A stretch of DNA of 64,000 bases from Bradyrhizobium sp. 200. Lineage in GTDB: Bacteria; Pseudomonadota; Alphaproteobacteria; Rhizobiales; Xanthobacteraceae. Below the pieces are notes generated by a model. It was not told the DNA's origin and made no database searches. It worked only from the letters and a program-made list of their open reading frames with translations. Of the stretch, positions 18,248-25,474 are shown piece by piece. The position numbers and the translations under genes were made by a program. Position 1 is the first letter of the stretch; each line of letters starts with the position of its first letter. Location: contig NZ_CP064689.1 in assembly GCF_023100945.1 (NCBI RefSeq), positions 434,001 through 498,000 on the forward strand. Reading direction: 5' to 3'.

Positions 18248-18337
18248 GGGGAGGGTTGCAATCCCGGCGGGTTGAGGAGCGCCGAGCGGCTCGCTAGACA
18301 TTGCGGGTCGCTTTTCCTCCGGTACGGATTCCCCGCC

Positions 18338-19450
18338 ATGAGCGCTCTGTTTACCCCGATCAAGCTGCGCGGCCTTAACCTTGCCAACCGCATCATGGTG
18401 GCACCGATGTGCCAGTATTCGTCCGTCAATGGCGAGGCCAATGACTGGCACTTCACCCACATCAATTCGCTGGCGCTGTCGGGGGCTTCGATCTTCTGCA
18501 TCGAGGCGACCGCGGTGGAGGCCACCGGCCGCATCACGCCCGGCTGCCTCGGCCTCTACAACGACACCACCGAAGCCGCGCTGAGGCCGATCCTCGCCTC
18601 GGTGCGCAAGCGCTCGAAGGCGGCGGTGATGATCCAGCTCGCGCATGCCGGCCGCAAGGCCTCGAGCCACACGCCGTGGGACGGCGGGCAACTGATCCCG
18701 GTGGCCGAGGGCGGCTGGCGGGCGGAGGGGCCCTCGGCGATCCCGCACAAGGAGAGCGAGCCGCCGCCGGTGGCATTCGACGCCGCTGGATTGAAGCGCG
18801 TGCGCGACGCCTTCGTGGCAGGGGCGAAGCGCGCCGAGCGGCTCGGCATCGACGCTATCGAGGTGCATTCCGCGCACGGCTATCTCCTGCATCAGTTCCT
18901 GTCGCCGATCGCGAACCGGCGCACCGATGAGTACGGCGGCTCCTTGCAGAATCGCATGCGCTTTCCGCTCGAAGTGTTCGACGCGGTGCGCGATGCGTTT
19001 CCGCACGACAAGCCGGTCGGATTGCGCGTGTCCTGCACCGACTGGGTCGAGGGCGGCTGGGATCTCGCGCAGACGATCGAGTTCGCGCGCGAATTGAAGG
19101 GCCGCGGCGTCGACTGGATCGACGCGTCGTCGGGCGGCGTGTCGCCGCTGCAGAAGATCCCGCTCGGCCCCGGCTATCAGGTGCCGTTCGCGCAGGCGAT
19201 CCGCGAGGCGACCGGGCTCACCACCATCGCCGTCGGCCTGATCACGGAAGCCAGGCAGGCTGAGGAGATCGTCTCCTCCGGCAAGGCCGACATGGTCGCG
19301 CTGGCGCGCGCCATGCTCTACGACCCGCGCTGGGGCTGGCATGCAGCGGCCGAACTCGGCGGCGAGGTGTCCGCCCCGCCGCAATACTGGCGCTCGCAGC
19401 CTTCGACGCAGAAGGCGCTGTTCGGCGCCACCACGTTCGGGACGCGGTAG
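18338..19450 (+). CDS. NADH:flavin oxidoreductase, Old Yellow Enzyme family (YqjM/NamA-like)
   Basis: A 370-residue FMN TIM-barrel ene-reductase. Visible motifs are the N-terminal APMCQYSS loop with the YqjM-type Cys, the substrate-binding HAGRK, the catalytic/FMN segment IEVHSAHGYLLHQFLSP followed by NRRTDEYGGS, and a C-terminal ADMVALARAMLYDPRW. It would reduce activated C=C bonds of enals, enones or nitro compounds using NADPH or NADH. ATG 18338 gives the family start MSALFTPIKL. It stands alone, followed by a palindromic repeat. Confidence 0.94.
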   Translation: MSALFTPIKLRGLNLANRIMVAPMCQYSSVNGEANDWHFTHINSLALSGASIFCIEATAVEATGRITPGCLGLYNDTTEAALRPILASVRKRSKAAVMIQLAHAGRKASSHTPWDGGQLIPVAEGGWRAEGPSAIPHKESEPPPVAFDAAGLKRVRDAFVAGAKRAERLGIDAIEVHSAHGYLLHQFLSPIANRRTDEYGGSLQNRMRFPLEVFDAVRDAFPHDKPVGLRVSCTDWVEGGWDLAQTIEFARELKGRGVDWIDASSGGVSPLQKIPLGPGYQVPFAQAIREATGLTTIAVGLITEARQAEEIVSSGKADMVALARAMLYDPRWGWHAAAELGGEVSAPPQYWRSQPSTQKALFGATTFGTR

Positions 19451-19460
19451 CTTTTTCATT

Positions 19461-19602
19461 CTCCCTTCTCCCCTTGTGGGAGAAGGTGGATCGCTGACGC
19501 GAAGCGGCGGCGAGACGGATGAGGGGTCTGCATCCGCGGAGACAGACCCCTCATCCGCCTCCGCTTCGCTACGGCACCTTCTCCCACAGGGGGAGAAGGG
19601 AA
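19461..19602. repeat. Palindromic repeat, family C, copy 1
   Basis: Arms CTCCCTTCTCCCCTTGTGGG and CCCACAGGGGGAGAAGGGAA enclose an inner GATGAGGGGTCTG / CAGACCCCTCATC palindrome. It lies between convergent genes (OYE and DUF2336). Other copies are at 23633, 31214 and a diverged one near 44396. Confidence 0.8.
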
Positions 19603-19619
19603 GTATGCGCCGCCGTCTC

Positions 19620-20744
19620 TCAATTCGGCTTCGGCGCGGCGTCGACGGCGCGGACTTGCCAGAATTTCAGCAGGCGGCGCGCGTTTTCGAGCGTCAGCTT
19701 GGCGTATTGCTCTCTTGCTTTCGCCAGCTCATGGCGGCCCATGCTGCCGGAAGCGAAGCGGCTGTCGAGCACGGCGGCGACCGTTTCCCAGTTCAGTCCG
19801 GCGACGCGGCAGGGGATCAGCACGCCGTCGTCGCGCAGGCTCTGCATCACGGGGCGGATCACCTCGATGCTGGAGCGTGACAGTTCGGCCAGCGCCGCAA
19901 CCGTCTCGGCGTATTTCCGTTCTTTCGCAAACGCGAGCAGCGCCGGCTCGTTGAGCTTGCCGTGCTTGGCGAGCGCTGCGACGAAGCGGCGGGCCTCGCT
20001 GAAATCGCGCGTGCGCGACATTTCGCGGTTGGCGCCGGCGGCGGCGGCTGCGATCGCGTTCCTGATTTCCTCGAACAGATGCGGCGGCGCGCGCGATAGC
20101 AGCCGCGTGCGCACGGCTTCAGTTGCGTTCTTCAACAGCTCCTTGCGCTGATCGGCCGGCAGGTCGACGCGAATGCCGGTCTCGACCGCCAGATCCGGAT
20201 CGCCCTCCGCCTGCTTCAGCACGATGGCATAGCCGCTCGCCGACATCCGCGCGCCGGGATTGGTGACGAGCCGCTTGCTGACGGAAGGATAATGCCGTTT
20301 CAACAGCGCGTCGGTGACGATTTCGGTGAGCCACCAGCGCCCGGAGATCGCGAGCAGGTGCTGCTCGCCTTTGGTCTGCGCCAGTTCCACCAGGTCCTCG
20401 GCCGAAAGCCGCGCCGATTCCGTCAGCACAGGACGGGCGATCGTGATCTCGTCATTCTGCGCCAGGCGGCGGACCACGGCGGGCGGCGCCTGCTTGATCG
20501 AGGCGAACTGCGCGCTCATCTCGGCGAGCGCAATGCGCGCGGAAACATCGGCCAGCGCGCGCAGCTCGATGGTCCTGATCAGCCGTTCCAGCACGTCGCC
20601 GAACAGTTCGATCTGCTCGCCGGTATAGCCGTCGGCGGACACCAGAAACAGGTCGGTGACCTGCCTCAGCGTATCCAGATGTTTTTCGTTCGAGCCGGCC
20701 TTGATGGCCGCCTCGACCTCCTCAGTGATTGATCGTTCGAGCAT
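19620..20744 (-). CDS. DUF2336 domain-containing protein
   Basis: A 374-residue, mostly helical cytosolic protein of the DUF2336 family, common in Rhizobiales and of unknown function. It starts MLERSITEEVEAAIKAG and has repeated Leu/Ala helices, possibly HEAT-like. The surrounding open frame continues upstream for more than 2 kb, but that part is antisense to the flavin monooxygenase gene and not real; ATG 20744 is the first sensible start. Confidence 0.82.
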   Translation of the reverse strand: MLERSITEEVEAAIKAGSNEKHLDTLRQVTDLFLVSADGYTGEQIELFGDVLERLIRTIELRALADVSARIALAEMSAQFASIKQAPPAVVRRLAQNDEITIARPVLTESARLSAEDLVELAQTKGEQHLLAISGRWWLTEIVTDALLKRHYPSVSKRLVTNPGARMSASGYAIVLKQAEGDPDLAVETGIRVDLPADQRKELLKNATEAVRTRLLSRAPPHLFEEIRNAIAAAAAGANREMSRTRDFSEARRFVAALAKHGKLNEPALLAFAKERKYAETVAALAELSRSSIEVIRPVMQSLRDDGVLIPCRVAGLNWETVAAVLDSRFASGSMGRHELAKAREQYAKLTLENARRLLKFWQVRAVDAAPKPN

Positions 20745-20969
20745 CGCTCGTCCTGAGCGGTTGAAGCCAGTTCTGGCAGCAGAGCGATGAGAATAGGGAG
20801 CAGTGCTAAACGTTGCGTAAACCATTGGGGTCGCGCGGGGGCGGGAATGGGGCCGAAGGTGGGACGCGCGTTCCGCGCATGCCGCCTTGCGGAGGCACGG
20901 CGGCGGTTGTGCGGACGCGAAAGCTGCGGTCTGATGGGCGATAACAACAAGATCTGAGGAAATGCCGCC

Positions 20970-22742
20970 ATGCTGGACCGACCGGGCGTGTCGCCTGAGG
21001 AAACCTTCCGTGAAACTACGGAAGCCTGGCTTGCCGCGTTCGACGCCGCGCTGGCAAAGCGGTCGGCGGCGGAATTGTCGCAGCTTTTCGCAGGCGACAG
21101 CCACTGGCGGAATCTTTTCGGCATCACCTGGCATTTTGCGACCTTCAGCGGCAACGCGGCGGTGGTGAAGGAATTGCTCGCGCGTTCGGCCGAGGTCCAC
21201 GCCGGCCAGTTCCGGATCGACGTGGGCCGGCTTGCGCTGCGCGCGGCCGTGGTCGGCGGGCGCGACGTCGTGGAAGCGATCTTCGCCTTCGAGACCGTCA
21301 ACGGCCCGGGCTATGGCGCAATCAGACTGCTGCGCGAAGCTGATGGCGCGGTGCGCGCCTGGACGATTTCGACCTCGCTCGATTTCGATTCCATCTGCAC
21401 CGCGCGCGAGGCTGCCGCCGCGACATCCCACGTCAGGGACTTCGCCGGTCCCGACTGGCTCGAGCAGCGGCAGGCCTCCGCCATTTATGACGGGCGCGAT
21501 CCCGACGTGCTGATCGTCGGCGGCGGCCACGCCGGCATTTCGGTGGCGGTCGAAGTAGGGCGGATCGGGCTCACCGCGCTGGTGGTCGACCGCATGGCGC
21601 GCATCGGCGACAACTGGCGGCTGCGCTATCGCGGGCTGAAGCTGCACAACAAGGCGCCGGTCAATCATCTGCGCTATCTGCCGTTCCCGAAAACCTTTCC
21701 GGAGTACATCCCGAAGGACAAGATCGCGAATTGGCTGGAGAGCTATGTCGACATCATGGAGGTCGATTTCTGGACGCGCACCGCGTTCGAGGGCGCTGAT
21801 TACGACGAGGCCGCGCAGCGCTGGACCGCGCGGCTGACGCAGGGCGGCGCGGCGCGCACGCTGCACCCGAAGCACATCGTGCTTGCGACCAGCGTCAGCG
21901 GCACGCCGAACATCCCTGATATCGCCGGCATCGAAAATTTCAAAGGCGAGGTGCTGCACTCCAGCCGTTTCAAGGCGGGCAGGCAATGGGCCGGCCGTCC
22001 GGTGATCGTGTTCGGCACCGGCACCAGCGCGCATGACATCTGCCGGGAGCTGCAGGCCGCGGGCGCTGACGTGACGATGGTTCAGCGCAGCCCGACCATG
22101 GTCGTCAATGTCGAGCCGGCGCAGCTCTACGACAAGACCTATCTCGGCGATGGTCCGCCCATCGCGAGCAGGGACATCCTCAATTCCGGCGTGCCGCTGC
22201 CTGTCATGAAGACGGCGCACAAGCTCGTCACCGACGAGGTGAAGCGGCTCGACGCGCCGCTGCTCGGCCGGCTGGAGGCGGCAGGTTTCCGGCTCGAATA
22301 TGGCGAGGACGGCACCGGCTGGCCGCTGAAATTCCGCACGCGCGGCGGCGGCTATTATTTCAACGTCGGCGCCTCCGAGCTGATCGCCGACGGCAGGATC
22401 AAGCTGATCCAGGCGGCCGATATCGAAGCCTATGTCGCCGGCGGCATCCGGATGCGCGACGGCACTACGCGCAAGGCCGATCTCTTCGTGCTCGCCACCG
22501 GCTACAAGGGGCCCGATCATCTGCTCACCCAGTTGTTCGGCGCGGATGTCGCGAAACGCGTCGGCCGCGTCTGGGGTTTTGACGAGGCGACGCAGGAGCT
22601 GCGCAACATGTGGACGCGCACGCCGCAAGCAGGGCTGTGGTTCACCGGCGGCGCGTTTTCGCAGGCGCGCATCTACAGCCGCTACATCGCCGCGCAGATC
22701 GATGCGATCGAGGCGGGGAGGTTGGGGAAGGTGGGCGCGTAA
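20970..22742 (+). CDS. Flavin-containing monooxygenase with N-terminal NTF2-like domain
   Basis: A 590-residue protein with two parts. Residues 1-150 look like a SnoaL/NTF2-like domain (WLAAFDAALAKRSAAELSQL, then LLREADGAVRAWTIS). Residues 175-590 form an FAD/NAD(P) monooxygenase: FAD site VLIVGGGHAGISVAVE (about 180-195), a second Rossmann motif VIVFGTGTSAHDICREL (about 345-361), and FVLATGYKG near residue 508. The class oxidises soft nucleophiles or carries out Baeyer-Villiger reactions; the substrate is unknown. Divergent from the DUF2336 gene across 225 bases. Confidence 0.9.
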   Translation: MLDRPGVSPEETFRETTEAWLAAFDAALAKRSAAELSQLFAGDSHWRNLFGITWHFATFSGNAAVVKELLARSAEVHAGQFRIDVGRLALRAAVVGGRDVVEAIFAFETVNGPGYGAIRLLREADGAVRAWTISTSLDFDSICTAREAAAATSHVRDFAGPDWLEQRQASAIYDGRDPDVLIVGGGHAGISVAVEVGRIGLTALVVDRMARIGDNWRLRYRGLKLHNKAPVNHLRYLPFPKTFPEYIPKDKIANWLESYVDIMEVDFWTRTAFEGADYDEAAQRWTARLTQGGAARTLHPKHIVLATSVSGTPNIPDIAGIENFKGEVLHSSRFKAGRQWAGRPVIVFGTGTSAHDICRELQAAGADVTMVQRSPTMVVNVEPAQLYDKTYLGDGPPIASRDILNSGVPLPVMKTAHKLVTDEVKRLDAPLLGRLEAAGFRLEYGEDGTGWPLKFRTRGGGYYFNVGASELIADGRIKLIQAADIEAYVAGGIRMRDGTTRKADLFVLATGYKGPDHLLTQLFGADVAKRVGRVWGFDEATQELRNMWTRTPQAGLWFTGGAFSQARIYSRYIAAQIDAIEAGRLGKVGA

Positions 22743-22752
22743 CCGTCCGCTT

Positions 22753-22874
22753 GTCGTCCCTGCGAACGCAGGGACCCATAACCACCGGCGTTCGTTGTTG
22801 AAGCAAAGCCGTCCACCATCTCGCTCACACAACATCCGCCGCGGCGTATGGGTCCCTGCGTTCGCAGGGACGAC
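22753..22874. repeat. Palindromic repeat, family B, copy 2
   Basis: Arms GTCGTCCCTGCGAACGCAGG and CCTGCGTTCGCAGGGACGAC, each self-complementary, are separated by about 80 bases and have the same CCCATA / TATGGG inner pair as the copy at 14114. It immediately follows the monooxygenase gene. Confidence 0.8.
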
Positions 22875-22912
22875 GGAGGTAGAATGCCATACTCGTCAAC
22901 GTCGTCATTGCG

Positions 22913-22987
22913 AGGAGCGAAGCGACGAAGCAATCCATGTTTTTGCGAGCCGATGGATGGATTGCTTCGCTTCGCTCGCAATGACGG
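22913..22987. repeat. Palindromic repeat, family D, copy 1
   Basis: Left arm CGTCATTGCGAGGAGCGAAG (continuing CGACGAAGCAATCCAT) and right arm ATGGATTGCTTCGCTTCGCT (continuing CGCAATGACGG). The two arms differ by an insertion, giving the element an orientation. Other copies are at 31662, 38281 and, inverted, 42678. Confidence 0.85.
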
Positions 22988-23632
22988 CTGAAACACCGAA
23001 CGACACACCTCCGCGATCTCGCGGCGCATTTCGCCCGAGCTTTGCAAAATCTCATTCGCCCAAAGAAGAGGGCGCAGGGAATGCCGGGTGCCGGCTAGCA
23101 CCCGCGGTCTCGTGTGCAATATGCGCTAGTGAAACGCACACGAGCATACAGGTACAGCCGGAGCAGCCCGGCATTCCCTGCGCAGTGGGTTTACGGCTTA
23201 TACCGTGCTCTCCCCGGAGACGAATTCCTCTTGCCTCCGTCGCCGGCGGATTGAAGATCCTGCGAGGCCCGGTTGGGATCGCAACATCTCCGCCGGCTTG
23301 ACACCAGCAACGGGTGCCAGAACCACACGGCTTTGCCGTCCGCCTGCATCGCGTTCGTCGGCGCGCGGCCTTCGCTCACAGGCCAAGACCCGCCCTGCGA
23401 AAACCTGTTGCGCGCCCGCGCTGCCGCGGCCACCGCTCCCCGCACCCTACGTCCGTGACGATCGCGATACGCCCCTCTTGTGGGCGCGGGATGGCTGATG
23501 TTGTAGGGTTGATTTGGGTCGAACGCGAAGCGGAATATTTTTCACGCGAGGGCTGGACAGGTTTTGAGTGATTTGCCCGTCGGGCAGTCACAGAAGGGAT
23601 CACACAGTCACGTGCGCCTATGCGGCAACTTT
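22988..23632. other. Structured non-coding segment with nested palindromes
   Basis: About 640 bases hold no credible gene. Small open frames give Arg/Pro-rich translations that I recall being over-predicted in Bradyrhizobium genomes, so this is probably a dispersed composite repeat; I cannot confirm this. The striking part is a perfect 17-base inverted repeat (23072-23088 with 23167-23183) enclosing a perfect 9-base one (23109-23117 with 23136-23144). Confidence 0.5.
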
Positions 23633-23812
23633 CTTCTCCCCTTGTGGGAGAAGGTGGCATAGGCGGCCTAAGGCCGCCGTCTCTTAGAACGCCGCTGCTT
23701 CGCGTCGGCTATGGCGCCGGATGAGGGGTTCTCTCCGCGGAGACAGACCCCTCATCCGTCTCGCCGCCGCTATCGCAGCGTCGATCCACCTTCTCCCACA
23801 AGGGGAGAAGGG
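23633..23812. repeat. Palindromic repeat, family C, copy 2
   Basis: Outer arms TTCTCCCCTTGTGGGAGAAG and CTTCTCCCACAAGGGGAGAA, with inner GATGAGGGG and CCCCTCATC segments. The centre is longer than in the copy at 19461. It ends just after the DUF2235 gene's 3' side and may help end its transcription. Confidence 0.8.
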
Positions 23813-23822
23813 AAGAAGCGCG

Positions 23823-25106
23823 TCATTCTTCCTCCGCCTCCGCGCTCGCATGTGCCGGCGGCACCGGCATCGGAAACTTCTCGTACTGCCGTGGCAAATT
23901 CACCGGCCGGTAGCTCGGCATCGCGTCCATGCGCTGCAGCGCGGATTCGTGGATGATGGCGCCGTCGGGAATCAAGCGCGGTTCGGCGTCGGGGATGTAA
24001 TAGCCGAAATGCACCTTGCGCGCCGGCCACTCCCTGTATTTCGCGTTCTTCGGCAGATATTCGAGAACCCACCACGCCCCGCGCAGCGAGGTGTGCAGCT
24101 CGCCGCGCACGTCGGGCGCGACGTAGGAGTAGGGGCTGCCCTTGCGCTGGATGCCCCATGCGAGCTGGTTGACGGTGGCCTGGTTGACCGTAAGCCCGCA
24201 TTTCGCCGCCTCATCGATCATCCAGAGCAGCGGATATTTCGATAGCCCGCTTTGCTTTTCCGGATAGCCGCCGCCGATATCGGCATGCACGCCTGCGAAC
24301 CACACCTGCAAAATATCCTGCGGCTCGGCGTTCGCATCGTTGAAGCGGTTGTGCTTGTAGGTCTGCGGGTCGTCCCATTTCTTCAGTCGGAACATGCAGC
24401 GCCGCTCGTCGATCGAGATCGCCTGGCGGAACGTCTGCACGCTCGGGTTCACGATCGTGAACGCCAGTTCCTCCAGGCTCGGGAGATAGAAGCGATCGGC
24501 CCGCGGCACGATCACGCTCGCGACCGTATCCCAGACGCCGACGAAGCGGATGTTGGGCCAGCGCGCCGAGGTGATGCGCGCGAATTGCGCCGCGTTGTCG
24601 AACGCCGACTGCGGCAGCGCATCTTCGGCGGTGGCGACATCGGCGGCCGACTTGATCTTCGCACGCAGCTTCGGCGCCTCGTCGGAGGAGAACTGCTTGT
24701 AGGCGATCAGCCCCGAGCCGGCGAGATTGACCTGCTCCGGCGCGATCAGACCGACCTTGTGGATCAGCCCCGCCAGCACCCGCACGGTATAGGCGCCGCG
24801 GGAAAAGCCGAACAGATAGATCGCGTCGCCATGCTGATAGTTGCGGACCAGGAAGTCGTAGGCCGCGAGCACGTTGTCATCGAGCCCATAGCCGGTGGCA
24901 AGCCCCAGGATGGCGTTGAAATCCTGGCGCAGCTTGTGCCACGGATCCGGCCGCGCCAGCGTGCCGACCCCCGGATCGTAATAGACGAGCTGCCGCGGCA
25001 GCGTCTTCTCCGTCTTGCGCAGGCAGCGATAGAGCTTCAGCACATTGGAGATGTTCTCGGAGATTTCGTTTCCGGTGCCGTCGCAGCAGATGATGATGTT
25101 GCGCAT
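23823..25106 (-). CDS. DUF2235 alpha/beta-hydrolase (Tle1-like lipase domain)
   Basis: A 427-residue protein of the DUF2235 family, which includes type VI secretion phospholipase effectors of the Tle1 group. The nucleophile elbow GFSRGAY lies at 100-106 (Ser102). An N-terminal IIICCDGTGNE strand-loop and later FVGVWDTV and WFAGVHADIGGGY segments supply the likely Asp and His of the triad. No VgrG, PAAR, immunity lipoprotein or other T6SS gene is adjacent, so a housekeeping or stress role is as likely as effector function. Normal high-GC codon use, unlike the TIR gene upstream on the same strand. Confidence 0.85.
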   Translation of the reverse strand: MRNIIICCDGTGNEISENISNVLKLYRCLRKTEKTLPRQLVYYDPGVGTLARPDPWHKLRQDFNAILGLATGYGLDDNVLAAYDFLVRNYQHGDAIYLFGFSRGAYTVRVLAGLIHKVGLIAPEQVNLAGSGLIAYKQFSSDEAPKLRAKIKSAADVATAEDALPQSAFDNAAQFARITSARWPNIRFVGVWDTVASVIVPRADRFYLPSLEELAFTIVNPSVQTFRQAISIDERRCMFRLKKWDDPQTYKHNRFNDANAEPQDILQVWFAGVHADIGGGYPEKQSGLSKYPLLWMIDEAAKCGLTVNQATVNQLAWGIQRKGSPYSYVAPDVRGELHTSLRGAWWVLEYLPKNAKYREWPARKVHFGYYIPDAEPRLIPDGAIIHESALQRMDAMPSYRPVNLPRQYEKFPMPVPPAHASAEAEEE

Positions 25107-25474
25107 GGTGGACTCGCGGGGAATCAGGTGATGCTACCTTGCGAGTATAGCGGGCATTGGGAATCTACGCTCATTATATTGACGCCAAGAATACTCAAGA
25201 CGGCAGTATTATGGTCGTCAGCAGTGGATCAATGGGGCGGCTGACGTATTTTTGCAAATTTTCGTCTTGCGTCGCGAACATCAAAAGCCTCTTCTTCCAA
25301 GAGCTATCAAGCTGCGCACCTCGTGCGGAAGGTCGCGAAAATACGCAGGGCAGTTCGCCAACTGCGGAATCGAAGATCGCGCCTCTGCATTTGCTTCAGG
25401 ACTAGAAGCGCTTGGCAATTGCAGTCGATCTTAGCGATCGCGCCCTAGGCCTTGGAAAATTGATGAGAGATTCT
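25107..25474. other. Intergenic stretch between DUF2235 and TIR genes
   Basis: No credible gene or RNA is recognised. G+C falls visibly from left to right, matching the composition of the TIR gene, so the left edge of the foreign segment probably lies near 25150-25200. Short plus-strand frames here lack a convincing ribosome site. Confidence 0.4.

Noticed and set aside
19620..22835. A single 1071-codon open frame on the minus strand
   Set aside because: Only its last 374 codons (DUF2336) look like protein. The rest is antisense to the flavin monooxygenase gene and is open only because of high G+C codon bias.
23000..23600. Small plus-strand ORFs in the repeat-rich region
   Set aside because: Arg/Pro-rich translations, overlapping palindromes and no ribosome sites. 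Best explained as a non-coding repeat.
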